64,000 nt of DNA from Methylotenera sp. (GTDB taxonomy: Bacteria; Pseudomonadota; Gammaproteobacteria; Burkholderiales; Methylophilaceae): NCBI GenBank assembly GCA_021732365.1, contig JAKFVD010000016.1, forward strand, positions 179,059 to 243,058. Reading direction: 5' to 3'. Positions 52,691-62,186 of this stretch are shown piece after piece. Below the pieces are notes generated by a model, which saw nothing but the letters and a program-made list of their open reading frames with translations, was not told the origin of the DNA and did not search any database. Position numbers and translations under genes: made by a program. Numbering within the stretch: the stretch's first letter is position 1; the number at the start of each line of letters is the position of its first letter.

Positions 52691-54643
52691 TTAAGTCTCA
52701 ATCCAATACATGCCTTGCGGGCGTATATTGATGAATGAAGCGCTTAAATCTAAGCTTTCATCTGCAAACAAATCTTTGACAGAATTGTGTTGCAATAAAC
52801 CCAGTTTGCGCAGGCTACTAATATCTAATTGCTGTTCGCTGTGATCAAAATTGCAAATGACCAGAACGCGCGGATATCTTCCCGTGCCATCAAAGCGCAC
52901 AAAACAAAACAGATGTGGGTTATCTAATACAATCAATTCCCGATTGTTATGATCGGCAAATGCGGTAATTTCTTTTCTGGTCGCAATCATCTTTTTTAAG
53001 CCAGAAAAAATACGCTGCTCTATCGTGCCTTTTTCAGCTCTCAGCTCAGTTTGCTGCCAATTCATCGCGGGGCGATGAATCCATCGATTATCATTTTTCT
53101 TATAATCGTCTTCTAAATAAGCTTGGTCGTTCAATGTGCCGATTGCATCGCCGTAGTAAATCAGCGGAATGCCGCCAAACGCTAAAATAAAGCCATGCAA
53201 CAGCAAAATGGTGTCAATGCTGCGGTTAATCGCCGCTAAATCGTTTTTTTCAATCGCTGTTTCCAAACCCGCTAACGAGGCTAGCGAGCCAGCTATTCGC
53301 GCATCACCATTTTTTTTATTGGTGCCAAATGCAATACCTCTGGCGATGGAATCGGGGGATTGGCCTGTGTAATGATTGAGCAAAAATTGTCGGTGCAGCG
53401 TAGGCTCGTAACCTGCAAGGCGAATATCGTTATCGTCAAAACCCAGCCCAATATCGTCATGACAACGCACATAATTTAACCAAGTAGCACGGTCTAATTT
53501 GTCAGGAATCGAGCGAATTGCGTAGTTAAGTAGTGTGGATTTTTTGGTAGCGACTGCTTCCCACAATAAAGCCATTAAAGTCGCATTGTAGGCAATTTCG
53601 CACTCTTTGGCGTTAATTGCATCTTCGCCAAAATACTTAATCACTTCCACAGGCGCTACAATCGCTTCTGCAATAAACAAAACACCTGGCGCGGTAACTT
53701 GGCAACAATCTTTCATCAACTGTAATATCAGATGCGCTTCACGCTCGTTTTGGCAGGTACTGCCAATTTTTTTCCACAAAAATGCAACAGCGTCCAGCCG
53801 AATCACATCCGCACCATGATTCGCCCAGAACAAAATGATACCCACCATTTCAATAAATACAGCAGGATTTTGATAATTCAAATCCCACTGATATTCGTTG
53901 AACACCGTCATTACCCACTTGTCCATTGTGGCATCCCAAGTGAAGTTACCTGGCGCATTTTCGGGAAATATCTCTGGCATGGTTTCTTCATACAAATCAG
54001 GCATGCTACGGTCGTCAAAAACGTAGTAATAGTCCTGATATTTTTTATCGCCCGCCCTTGCTTGAATCGCCCACGCATGCTCATCTGAAGTGTGATTGAC
54101 GACAACATCCAGCACTAGTAACGTATCGCGCTTTTTCAAATTGGCTGCCAATTCGTCTAAATCTTCAATAGTGCCTACATCATTATTGATTTTTTTAAAA
54201 TCACGCACGGCATAACCACCATCGCTTTTGCCTTTAGGACAATCCAATATAGGCATAATGTGCAGCACATTAATGCCAAGATCTTGCAAATAACTCAGTT
54301 TATTTTGCAATCCTTTTAAGTCGCCAGAAAACTCCTTACAATACAGCGCGTAGCCTACCCATTGCTGATCTAAAAACCAGTTATGGTTTTTCTCTCTTGT
54401 TAGATCAAGCTTGCGTAAGCTTGGTGAGCGCGCGATATAAGACTTAATCAGTACTTTAACGAGTTGATGCAACTGGGGTTTGAAATCATCACGCCGCCCA
54501 TATAGCTGATGAAATAATGAGTAAATCGCGTAAAAGTTGGCGCCTAATCGGGTATAAAAATACTGTAGATTTGCATCTTTAATTTCAACTTCTATTTCCG
54601 TCAAAATATCATTGAGTAATGAGTGGGAGACTTGTTCATACAT
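52691..54643 (-). CDS. ams: Amylosucrase (GH13 family)
   Basis: A 650-residue alpha-amylase family enzyme. The four GH13 regions are LDVVVNHTSDEH, VIRLDAVAFLWKK (nucleophile Asp), LFIAEAIVAP (acid/base Glu) and VRCHDDIGLGF (transition-state Asp). N-terminal helices precede the barrel and HxGRRDDFK-type residues match amylosucrases. The enzyme turns sucrose into glucan plus fructose and can degrade the sucrose made by SPS. Its start overlaps sps by 8 nt. A related GH13 sucrose hydrolase or phosphorylase is possible but less likely. Confidence 0.88.
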   Translation of the reverse strand: MYEQVSHSLLNDILTEIEVEIKDANLQYFYTRLGANFYAIYSLFHQLYGRRDDFKPQLHQLVKVLIKSYIARSPSLRKLDLTREKNHNWFLDQQWVGYALYCKEFSGDLKGLQNKLSYLQDLGINVLHIMPILDCPKGKSDGGYAVRDFKKINNDVGTIEDLDELAANLKKRDTLLVLDVVVNHTSDEHAWAIQARAGDKKYQDYYYVFDDRSMPDLYEETMPEIFPENAPGNFTWDATMDKWVMTVFNEYQWDLNYQNPAVFIEMVGIILFWANHGADVIRLDAVAFLWKKIGSTCQNEREAHLILQLMKDCCQVTAPGVLFIAEAIVAPVEVIKYFGEDAINAKECEIAYNATLMALLWEAVATKKSTLLNYAIRSIPDKLDRATWLNYVRCHDDIGLGFDDNDIRLAGYEPTLHRQFLLNHYTGQSPDSIARGIAFGTNKKNGDARIAGSLASLAGLETAIEKNDLAAINRSIDTILLLHGFILAFGGIPLIYYGDAIGTLNDQAYLEDDYKKNDNRWIHRPAMNWQQTELRAEKGTIEQRIFSGLKKMIATRKEITAFADHNNRELIVLDNPHLFCFVRFDGTGRYPRVLVICNFDHSEQQLDISSLRKLGLLQHNSVKDLFADESLDLSASFINIRPQGMYWIET

Positions 54644-56834
54644 GATTTTTTATGTCCAAATTCTTGGTTTGCGCAACAGCTTGCTCAACACCATAGTGTG
54701 CAAGTCCTTCTAAAATACCTGCCGCATAATGTTGTGTGGCAAAGTAAATATGTTCTCGCTGACGCAGTTTTTCCAGCTCTGGGCTGTAGTTTCCCACCAC
54801 AATCGCACGCGTATCACCAATCAGCATTTCAATATCGTTACCCGAATCTCCTGCCACCATAAAATTTTCTACTGGCAAACCCCATTTGTACGCCAAGTAG
54901 CGTATGGCATGACCTTTGGATGCGCGCACTGGCAACACATCTAAAAACTCTTCATGTGAATAAATAAGTTGCGCATGTAAATTGCATTGGCGAAGGTGAT
55001 TTTGAATTTCACTCAAAGGCGGCATTACGCCTGGCTTTGCAATGTAGCTTAATTTAAATTCACGCTGATTAACAGGTGCTTGTAAGGTTAAACCCGGAAA
55101 CTGACTTAACTCTTTTTCAAGCGCCTCTTTTCGCCACATATAACGTATATGCGCCGACCAGCCCGTATCTGGCACCAGTTTCTTGCCATAATGAATCTCT
55201 GAGCCGACTGAAGTAATCAGCACATCTGGTAGGCTGACCTGATTTTTTTTAAGAATCTCGACTGCACTTTCCAGTGGGCGGCCTGTTGCTACGCCAAAAA
55301 TACAATCTTTTTTGTTTCTTTCAATCCAAACAGTTAACTCTTTCAATCCTTTTTTGTCACCAACTAATGTGTTATCAATGTCACTAATCAATGCCATGCT
55401 AGCCAAAGGTATGCGTGATTTTTCGGCATTGAAAATTAAGGCATGCTGGCGGCGTAAGCGTTTTTTATCGCGTCGCAATAGGCGCCTCACCTCTTTCATG
55501 TATTTTTCAACATGCGCCGTCCAGCTGTAATGTCGCCAAACACCGACTAAGCCACTATTTGCCCATTTTCGCCACTGTTTTTTATCTTTTAACGCTTGCA
55601 ATAATCCTTCTGCAATAGCGTTGCTATCTAAGGTGTTTACAATTAAACCATTGCGACAATTAGCCAAAATATCGCGCGGCCCGCCATCGTCAGGGGCAAC
55701 AAATGGCAAACCGCTTGCCGCTGCTTCTATCAGCGTCAATCCGAACGGCTCCGTGAAAGCGGGGTTTACAAACAGCCCACGACGCCTTGCTGCTAAGCGA
55801 TAAAGTTCGGGCACATCATCTTGCGATACAAATTTGGGAATGGCGACTTTTCCCCACAAATCGTAACGGTCTAAATCAAATAATAATTGACTCATTACTT
55901 TTTGCTGTGATTCTTCTAAATCACGAATATCCTCACGTGTGCCTGCCACAATCAGCAAATTTGCCGCCTCTTGCAAAGCGGGGCTTTTGCCGTACGCTTC
56001 TATCAAGCCGTGAATATTTTTTCTGATATCCGGCCTGCTAATTGAAAAGATTAAGGGTTTTTCTGGATTAGCCAGATACCCGTCAATTTTTTGTTGAATC
56101 GCAGCATTTTGTTTGACACGAGAAGGTGGTAAAAAACGGGATGTATCGGTTCCTGGCGGAATAACACTAAAGCGTGATTGGTTAAAATTGTTGTACATGC
56201 CATATTGCTGCTCAATTTCTTGTTTCGTGCTGGTCACAATCAATGAGGCATGCTGAATAATGTCTTCCTCAACTGCTATACGTCGCTCAAAGTTAAACTG
56301 TTTTTCAATTGCGGAGCCTTTTCTGCCGCTAGCCAATAAGCGCTCGCGTTTGGGACGACCAAGTGAGTGGCCTGTATGTATCTGCGGTATACCCAATAGT
56401 AACGACAATTGCTGCCCAACATAACCCGCATCGGCATAATGCGTGTGTATTAAATCGGGAATACGATTTTGTTGCCGTAAAAAATGCAAGGCTTTGTCGA
56501 CCACTTGATCTAAGTGCGGCCATAAAAGTTCTTTTCGCAAATAACGTTTTGGCCCACATTGTAAGCGGATAATGCGCGCGCCCTCACCTATGGGTTCTTC
56601 ACTTTTCGCGTAATCTTTGGCTAAAGCATCGTCCTCTATCAATCGCGTTAATAAATCAACTTTGTCCACACCCGCATGTTTTGCAAGTGTTCTTGCCAAC
56701 TCGACCACGTAGGTAGTTTGCCCCCCGGTGTCGGCATCTGCGCCCAGCTCCATATCATTGGCGCGAATGAGCCCATGCATGCTAATCATCAGCACATAAA
56801 TTGGGTTTTCAGACTGTTGCGATGAATCAATCAT
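54636..56834 (-). CDS. sps: Bifunctional sucrose-phosphate synthase / phosphatase
   Basis: A 732-residue protein fusing two enzymes. The N-terminal GT4-type domain (about 10-470; ISMHGLIRANDMELGADADTGGQTTYVVELARTL, RPDIRKNIHGLIEAYG, EPFGLTLIEAAASGLPFVAPDDGGP) makes sucrose 6-phosphate from UDP-glucose and fructose 6-phosphate. The C-terminal HAD domain (about 485-715; ISDIDNTLVGDKKG, VATGRPLESA, VAGDSGNDIEML) removes the phosphate. Sucrose so made is a compatible solute. I chose ATG 56834, which overlaps the fructokinase stop as ATGA; an upstream TTG at 56843 is less likely. Confidence 0.93.
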   Translation of the reverse strand: MIDSSQQSENPIYVLMISMHGLIRANDMELGADADTGGQTTYVVELARTLAKHAGVDKVDLLTRLIEDDALAKDYAKSEEPIGEGARIIRLQCGPKRYLRKELLWPHLDQVVDKALHFLRQQNRIPDLIHTHYADAGYVGQQLSLLLGIPQIHTGHSLGRPKRERLLASGRKGSAIEKQFNFERRIAVEEDIIQHASLIVTSTKQEIEQQYGMYNNFNQSRFSVIPPGTDTSRFLPPSRVKQNAAIQQKIDGYLANPEKPLIFSISRPDIRKNIHGLIEAYGKSPALQEAANLLIVAGTREDIRDLEESQQKVMSQLLFDLDRYDLWGKVAIPKFVSQDDVPELYRLAARRRGLFVNPAFTEPFGLTLIEAAASGLPFVAPDDGGPRDILANCRNGLIVNTLDSNAIAEGLLQALKDKKQWRKWANSGLVGVWRHYSWTAHVEKYMKEVRRLLRRDKKRLRRQHALIFNAEKSRIPLASMALISDIDNTLVGDKKGLKELTVWIERNKKDCIFGVATGRPLESAVEILKKNQVSLPDVLITSVGSEIHYGKKLVPDTGWSAHIRYMWRKEALEKELSQFPGLTLQAPVNQREFKLSYIAKPGVMPPLSEIQNHLRQCNLHAQLIYSHEEFLDVLPVRASKGHAIRYLAYKWGLPVENFMVAGDSGNDIEMLIGDTRAIVVGNYSPELEKLRQREHIYFATQHYAAGILEGLAHYGVEQAVAQTKNLDIKNHV

Positions 56835-57757
56835 AGATTCCAATGTTGAATAAATGGCTCATAAAAATTTAAGTCTGCAGGTGCGCCACCGCGAACACCA
56901 CAAATGGCACTGGCAAATTCATTCGCACGATTAAGTGTAGTCGCATCGTCCCAACTTAGACCGTGCGCTAGAATACATACAGCTGAAAATGCATCGCCTG
57001 CACCAACTGTATCGATGATTGCGGGTTGATTATGTAGCGTATTTGTTTTAACTACCTTCTCACCATTTATCATCCAAGCGCCCTCTGCGCCTGCTGTTAC
57101 TACGATTTGCTTAATATTAAATTCTGTTAATAGCTTTTTGGCTTTGTCGTAAGGGTTTTCAGTTTCAATTTTGAAATACTTGGCAATAATAGCTAGCTCT
57201 TCCTCATTTAACTTTACAATATCGCTGCGTTGCAGAGAGCGCCGTATGGTGTGTTTATTATAAAAAGGCGCACGCAAGTTAACGTCCAAAAAGCGTGGAA
57301 ATTTACCATCTTCTAAAAAATGATCCAGTGCCAGCCTTGATTGCATACCGCGCTGCGCCAGCGTACCAAAGTAAACCAAATCTGGTTTTAGTGACAGGGT
57401 AACCATATGCGTAATCCCTGCATGAATATGGTCATAAGCCTGATCTGGCATTATTTCAAATTGATGGCCCGTGTCTGTTAAATGCACATTAACTTGTCCG
57501 GTTGGATAAATTGCATCAATTTGCAAACCGGACACATCCATCCCAAGCCTTTGCATTTCCTGTAAAAGCAGTGTTCGCAAAGCATCTTGACCCGTTCGGC
57601 TAATCATCACTGGGTGTAATCCAAAAGCCTGTAAGTGGCGCGCTACGTTAAAAGGTGCACCACCTAGCACAGTTTCATCAGGAAAAATGTCCGCTAAAAT
57701 TTCACCAAATATACCGATAACTTTTTGCGGTTTCATTGCTATTTCATTTGATGACAA
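56831..57757 (-). CDS. Fructokinase (PfkB family)
   Basis: A 308-residue ribokinase-fold sugar kinase: IGIFGEILADIFPDETVLGGAPFNVARHLQAFG (substrate side), QIVVTAGAEGAWMI, then IIDTVGAGDAFSAVCILA with the catalytic Asp of PfkB proteins. It phosphorylates fructose released by amylosucrase or sucrose turnover. It begins with TTG at 57757, supported by a strong AAGGAG site 6 nt upstream; the nearest ATG at 57736 lacks such a site. The stop overlaps sps (ATGA), so sucrose genes are translationally linked. Confidence 0.91.
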   Translation of the reverse strand: MSSNEIAMKPQKVIGIFGEILADIFPDETVLGGAPFNVARHLQAFGLHPVMISRTGQDALRTLLLQEMQRLGMDVSGLQIDAIYPTGQVNVHLTDTGHQFEIMPDQAYDHIHAGITHMVTLSLKPDLVYFGTLAQRGMQSRLALDHFLEDGKFPRFLDVNLRAPFYNKHTIRRSLQRSDIVKLNEEELAIIAKYFKIETENPYDKAKKLLTEFNIKQIVVTAGAEGAWMINGEKVVKTNTLHNQPAIIDTVGAGDAFSAVCILAHGLSWDDATTLNRANEFASAICGVRGGAPADLNFYEPFIQHWNL

Positions 57758-57879
57758 TGTCTCTCCTTTTGACTAAATTAGCGCTTGGGTAATGTCTCTG
57801 GTATATAAAGCATGGTCTAAAAGGCGCCTGTAATAAGAAATATGGCCGATTACTCATTACAACTTTTAATTGATAACCG

Positions 57880-58386
57880 CTATAAATCAGCCAATGGAAT
57901 TAACCCAGCACCAAGGTCTTTGCTATTTATTTGCAACGTCAACTGCTCCAAGCTTTGCGTTAATCCTATTAATGCATCTACATCTAAACGATCTAGTGCC
58001 TCTCTTAGCACACCCCTTGGTGAAGGTGGCGCGTTTTTAATAATAGCCAAACCTTGTTCTGTCAAAGATAAGCGCACAACGCGCTGATCGCTTGTTTCGC
58101 GTTTTTTAGCTATTAGCAGCTTTTTCACTAGTTTTTCAACTAAATTACTAGCCGTCGATTGGTGAATCGCCAAATTGTTGGCTAATTCAGATACTTTTAA
58201 ATCAGGCTCTTTGTACAATTCATACAAAACCCATAACTGAGAACTACTAATGCCACAGGCAGATTCTGTGTCGCTTAAATGCTTTTTTACTGAACTAAAT
58301 ATCACGCGAAAATGTTGCAAGGACGCGTTCGCTAATCGCGCTTGCGTGTGTACTTGATTGTTTAATAGTGCTGGCTTTTCAGTCAT
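57880..58386 (-). CDS. MarR-family regulator, EctR-like
   Basis: A 168-residue winged-helix regulator. The DNA-binding region is about residues 60-125 (SELANNLAIHQSTASNLVEKLVKKLLIAKKRETSDQRVVRLSLTEQG), with the wing arginine/aspartate of MarR. In halotolerant methylotrophs EctR-type MarR proteins repress compatible-solute genes, and this gene sits directly ahead of the sucrose genes. Its own promoter carries two palindromes (58516-58541), so autoregulation is likely. It is 122 nt from the fructokinase gene. Confidence 0.86.
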   Translation of the reverse strand: MTEKPALLNNQVHTQARLANASLQHFRVIFSSVKKHLSDTESACGISSSQLWVLYELYKEPDLKVSELANNLAIHQSTASNLVEKLVKKLLIAKKRETSDQRVVRLSLTEQGLAIIKNAPPSPRGVLREALDRLDVDALIGLTQSLEQLTLQINSKDLGAGLIPLADL

Positions 58387-58496
58387 ATTTTCTAACTACA
58401 TTTTGCAAAACAAAAAATTGAATCACGGATTTATTGTTTTGCCTGATTGATTAAACTTACAGCGAAAGTCGCTTATATTTTTTCACTATTGAATCT

Positions 58497-58525
58497 ATTT
58501 TATCTTAATAATTAAATTTGTACAA
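58497..58525 (-). promoter_or_regulatory. Candidate sigma-70 promoter of the regulator/sucrose operon
   Basis: On the minus strand TTGTAC (58525-58520) is followed after exactly 17 nt by TAAAAT (58502-58497), near consensus -35 and -10 boxes. The -35 lies inside the first palindrome, so a bound repressor would block polymerase. Confidence 0.65.
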
Positions 58526-58541
58526 ATATGTTTTGTACAAA
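58516..58541. promoter_or_regulatory. Paired palindromic operators for the MarR regulator
   Basis: ATTTGTACAAAT (58516-58527, perfect 12-bp palindrome) and TTTGTACAAA (58532-58541, perfect 10-bp palindrome) share the core TTTGTACAAA with centres 15 bp apart. They overlap the -35 region of the regulator promoter about 130-155 bp ahead of its start codon. MarR proteins bind such palindromes as dimers. Confidence 0.75.
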
Positions 58542-58606
58542 TGTATTTATTTACATTTATTAATAAAGATGATTAACGCTTAAATTTAGTGGAAATTTAC
58601 AAATAA

Positions 58607-58636
58607 AAAGCCACACCAAATTGGTATGGCTTTTTT
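58607..58636 (-). terminator. Terminator after the Fe(2+)-trafficking gene
   Basis: AAAGCCACACCAA pairs with TTGGTATGGCTTT with one mismatch and has a T-run on the minus strand. It lies about 65 nt after the yggX stop. It also separates that gene from the sucrose operon promoter. Confidence 0.75.
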
Positions 58637-58700
58637 AATGCTTAAGCCGTTTTAATTAGATAAGCGCAATAAAAATACAATCCCGTGAAATTTACAATAC

Positions 58701-58970
58701 TTATTTTGGCGGCACATAGCCACTCGCCGTATCAGCGCCTTCACCAAAAAAGTATTTCTCGGTTTGCTCACTTAAATATTTACGGGCCGCAGGGTCTGCC
58801 AAGCTAAGACGGTTTTCATTCACCAGCATGGTTTGTTGTTTTAGCCACGCTGCCCATGCCTCTTTGGATACTTGGAGGTAAATACGCTTGCCAAGCTCAC
58901 CCGGGTAGGGCGGAAAATCCATGCCATCTAATTCTTTACCTAATTTAATGCAGTTGACTATACGTGCCAT
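58701..58970 (-). CDS. Probable Fe(2+)-trafficking protein (YggX)
   Basis: An 89-residue protein of the YggX family: [56 protein letters not shown] and a terminal [17 protein letters not shown]. The conserved Cys near residue 7 is thought to protect against oxidative damage to Fe-S clusters. It fits well with SodB further along, although they are separate transcripts. Confidence 0.94.
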   Translation of the reverse strand: MARIVNCIKLGKELDGMDFPPYPGELGKRIYLQVSKEAWAAWLKQQTMLVNENRLSLADPAARKYLSEQTEKYFFGEGADTASGYVPPK

Positions 58971-59063
58971 CTCAAAACCTTTATTGAATAAATTACAGAC
59001 TACAAAACAATATGATAACGCATGTTAAAATAATTCGATTATTTTTAATGATTGATAAACGTA

Positions 59064-59459
59064 ATGACTACTGAATCAAAACAGCCCCACATTGAAAGCC
59101 CGTTTAAAGGCAAAACTGGCATACGCCGGTTATTGAATGCTTTTGGATATTCATTAGAAGGCTTTAAAGCCGCTTACAAGCATGAAGATGCGTTTAGGCA
59201 AGAGGTTTTAATATCAATCATTTTGACGCCACTGGCATTTTACTTGGGCAATAGTGCGATTGAAATTGCATTAATGGTTGCCAGCGTTTTATTAGTGTTA
59301 ATTGTAGAGCTGTTAAATTCCGCGGTAGAAGCGGTGGTCGACCGCGTATCGATTGAGCGGCATGAATTAGCTAAACGCGCCAAAGATATCGGCAGCGCAG
59401 CAGTATTTATTGCGCTGCTGATTTTGGTGGTAGTTTGGTGCCTAATACTATTTTATTAA
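59064..59459 (+). CDS. dgkA: Diacylglycerol kinase (DgkA)
   Basis: A 131-residue membrane kinase with an N-terminal amphipathic segment and three helices. Key family motif is IVELLNSAVEAVVDRVSIERHELAKRAKDIGSAAVFIAL, which includes the catalytic Glu and the DgkA signature. It recycles diacylglycerol from lipid turnover to phosphatidic acid. I chose ATG 59064; an in-frame TTG at 59052 is less likely. Confidence 0.93.
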   Translation: MTTESKQPHIESPFKGKTGIRRLLNAFGYSLEGFKAAYKHEDAFRQEVLISIILTPLAFYLGNSAIEIALMVASVLLVLIVELLNSAVEAVVDRVSIERHELAKRAKDIGSAAVFIALLILVVVWCLILFY

Positions 59460-59485
59460 GCACCAAACGTTAGAATTAAAGCCAG

Positions 59486-59611
59486 CTACTTTTTAAGATG
59501 CCATCCATGAATGCCGTTGGCATCTACCGTGTATTCTAGTAATGTAATCCAAGCGCCAGCAACGGCCACAAAAAAGACTAAACCCAGTACAACGTATTTT
59601 GTCGCGCTCAT
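59486..59611 (-). CDS. Small single-pass membrane protein (41 aa)
   Basis: The minus strand encodes MSATKYVVLGLVFFVAVAGA then a short polar tail ending GWHLKK. A single hydrophobic helix (about residues 6-25) is flanked by charged residues. The ATG at 59611 has AAAAGGT 8 nt upstream and follows an in-frame ATG at 59617. No family was recognised. The good ribosome-binding site and clean frame support a real small protein, but length alone makes this tentative. It lies between dgkA and the TonB receptor gene. Confidence 0.5.
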   Translation of the reverse strand: MSATKYVVLGLVFFVAVAGAWITLLEYTVDANGIHGWHLKK

Positions 59612-59709
59612 ACTCATTACCTTTTAAGAACTAAAACGGTAATGAGTGATTTTTCTGATATTTGGTTCAAAGTCTGTCGCGTACAGCACAAGTTAACTCA
59701 TTTTTACAC

Positions 59710-61785
59710 TTAAAAATCGCCACGCAGACCAATTAATAATGCGCGCTCACCTGCTGGTGAAATGTCTTTTAAAAATGAAGCATGTTCGCGGATTTCATCA
59801 TTCAGCAAATTATTCGCTTTAGCAAATAATTCTAAATTGAGCTTGGTAGGCAATTTATAGGCCACCAGCGCGCTCACATTGGTATAGCCATCGGTTGCCA
59901 ACTCATTATCCGCAGTGTTATCTTGTTTAAAGGCGCGCAACACATCGAGCTTTGCACTGAAACTGTTAAACTGATACTGCAGGCCAGCACCTAAACGCAA
60001 TGGTGCAATACGCGGTAAATATTCATTGGTACGCTTTTCTTTGGCATGCACGTAATCGCCACGCAGATTCAGTGTCAGCTGGTTACTTAACCATATTTTC
60101 CCCTCGAATTCTAGGCCTTTGAATACAGCAGGCACAGCACGAAATTGTGCCTCTGGTAATTCTTCTCCTGGCGGGCCAACTAAATTACCTGTTTCAAATA
60201 ACCCAATAAAATTGCTAAACCGTGTGTAATACGCGCCTAAACTGAATGCATTTTTGGCATCTTTCCAGCGGATTTGTGCATCAATACCGTTGGATTTTTC
60301 TTTTTCAAACTGGGTATTGCCCACTTCAAATTGACCTGTAGCCACATGCGCGCCGTTTGCATAAAGCTCAAAATAGCTGGGTGCGCGCTCGTTATGCGAT
60401 AAATTGCTGGTTAGCGACCAACTTTCGTTGATGCTATATAACCCGCCTAAGGCATAGCTATTGGGGTTAAAGCTGTTATTCTGCCCTGTGCCAAAACTGG
60501 CATTATCTTTTGAATCCACATTGGCGTGCCCCAAGCGACCACCTAAAGTGATTTTGTGCATAGCTTTTTCATCACTACCGATTGGCAACTCTTCATACAC
60601 ATACAAGGCTTTATTTTGCGTATTCACGCTTGGCACAAAGGCTTCATCACCCAATGCTTCAAAATTAGTGTTATTAAATTGAAAACCGATTACACCATTT
60701 AAGGCCAAGCCATTACCCAAGTTAATTTTAGCGTGTCCCGTCTCAAGACTGCCCTCAACGCCGCGATTTAAAAAAGTAGTGCCTACTTCGCCGTCTTCTA
60801 ATTCGCGATGCTCGTAATCGGTATATGCCATACGAAATTTAACGCGATTAATCAGATTATTTTCAAACCCTGTAAATTCACTGGCTACATCCCAGCGGTC
60901 GCTCTTCATGTCGATACGTACCGCCTCTTCTGCCACCACACCGTAATTATTATTCAGTGTTGAATACGAAGCACCAATATAACCGCTTTCAAAAGTCAGT
61001 GCCGCGCCTAAAGCACCGCCATCGCCATCGGCGCTGCTGTTGACTAATTTGCCGCGATTTTCGCGTGGCGTTCCATCTGCCTCACTTTTACGGCGCGATA
61101 CGGCAAAACCATCAATATCTAAATCACTGGTTTTGCGCGTATAAACATCTGCATGAATCGCAAACTGACCATTACCCACATCCACTACAGCGGCACCATT
61201 ACGCGTGCTATCTGGTCCTCCAAAGCGGGTTTCGGCACGGCCTGTAATGCCGTCTAATTGCTCTTTTGGAATTCGATGATCGATTGCGTTAACTACACCA
61301 CCCACCGCGCTACCCCCATACAACAGTGCCGCAGGGCCGCGTACTACATCAATTTGTTCAATCACCAATGGGTCTATGCCAACCGCGTGGTCAAAACTTA
61401 AACTGGATGCATCCAAAATACCAATACCGTTTTGCATAATGCGCACACGTTCGCCATCCAAACCGCGAATCACTGGCCTAGAAGCATTAGGGCCAAATTG
61501 TGTCGCAGTCACGCCTGGAATACCGTTCAGTGTTTCGCCAAGTGTTCCCTCGCGGCGCAAACTCAACTCGCGACCATTTAACACGCTCACGGGTACCACT
61601 AGCTCATCCGAGCCAACGCCTAAGGGGTTGCCTGTCACCGCTAGTGCAGGTAAATCAATTTGCGTAGAATCTGCCGCATAAACATTGGGTGTAAAAAAAG
61701 AGGCTAGCACCAAAACGATAGGCTTGGTTTTGAGTAAATACGGTAATTGCGATAAGCGCGCATGCGACTGTTGAATCTGAAACAT
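59710..61785 (-). CDS. TonB-dependent receptor, ZnuD-like
   Basis: A 691-residue outer-membrane receptor with a long signal region ending near FFTPNVYA (about residue 37). It has a plug domain with ZnuD-type features (LGETLNGIPGVTATQFGPNASRPVIRGLDGERVRIMQNGIG then DPLVIEQIDVVRGPAALLYGGSAVGGVVNAIDHRIP) and a barrel ending in GLRGDF. ZnuD relatives take up zinc or heme. The adjacent DUF2946-like His/Cys protein supports a metal role. No zinc-uptake regulator site was recognised. Confidence 0.87.
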   Translation of the reverse strand: MFQIQQSHARLSQLPYLLKTKPIVLVLASFFTPNVYAADSTQIDLPALAVTGNPLGVGSDELVVPVSVLNGRELSLRREGTLGETLNGIPGVTATQFGPNASRPVIRGLDGERVRIMQNGIGILDASSLSFDHAVGIDPLVIEQIDVVRGPAALLYGGSAVGGVVNAIDHRIPKEQLDGITGRAETRFGGPDSTRNGAAVVDVGNGQFAIHADVYTRKTSDLDIDGFAVSRRKSEADGTPRENRGKLVNSSADGDGGALGAALTFESGYIGASYSTLNNNYGVVAEEAVRIDMKSDRWDVASEFTGFENNLINRVKFRMAYTDYEHRELEDGEVGTTFLNRGVEGSLETGHAKINLGNGLALNGVIGFQFNNTNFEALGDEAFVPSVNTQNKALYVYEELPIGSDEKAMHKITLGGRLGHANVDSKDNASFGTGQNNSFNPNSYALGGLYSINESWSLTSNLSHNERAPSYFELYANGAHVATGQFEVGNTQFEKEKSNGIDAQIRWKDAKNAFSLGAYYTRFSNFIGLFETGNLVGPPGEELPEAQFRAVPAVFKGLEFEGKIWLSNQLTLNLRGDYVHAKEKRTNEYLPRIAPLRLGAGLQYQFNSFSAKLDVLRAFKQDNTADNELATDGYTNVSALVAYKLPTKLNLELFAKANNLLNDEIREHASFLKDISPAGERALLIGLRGDF

Positions 61786-61859
61786 AATGGAATCCTTAAA
61801 ATGCTTAATACAAAAAGCACCAATAAGCGCATTAGGCTATTGGCTGATTAATTATTGAA

Positions 61860-62186
61860 TTAAGCAATTTGAGGTGGTGCACGCGCAGAATATGCGCGGT
61901 TAGGAAGATTGAAAAACGAAAAACGGGGTTCAATGACAGGCACTGAAACAGACTGATTAACAGCGAATACAAAAGCACACTCTGCCAAACCACTTTCAAC
62001 ATTCACGTGACTAATACATTGCTCACACTGGTGATTAGCGGTTTGTTTGTCTTGCTTAGATTTTGAATCTGGCTGGCTATGCTGGATTAAATCAGAAAAG
62101 TGGCTTATTTCATGTGTGGCAATGCCCATTTGCGTAAAAGCAAATAGTACGACCAAACTGAAATGAATAAATAATCTATGCAACAT
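61860..62186 (-). CDS. Secreted His/Cys-containing protein, DUF2946-like
   Basis: A 108-residue protein with a signal peptide (LHRLFIHFSLVVLFAFTQMGIA), a His-rich segment (THEISHFSDLIQHSQ), CEQC, and a C-terminal YSARAPPQIA. The RAPP ending is typical of DUF2946 proteins, which occur next to metal receptors. It probably binds a metal outside the cytoplasm. An inverted repeat (62179-62193) covers its start codon. It lies 74 nt upstream of the TonB receptor gene on the same strand. Confidence 0.72.
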   Translation of the reverse strand: MLHRLFIHFSLVVLFAFTQMGIATHEISHFSDLIQHSQPDSKSKQDKQTANHQCEQCISHVNVESGLAECAFVFAVNQSVSVPVIEPRFSFFNLPNRAYSARAPPQIA

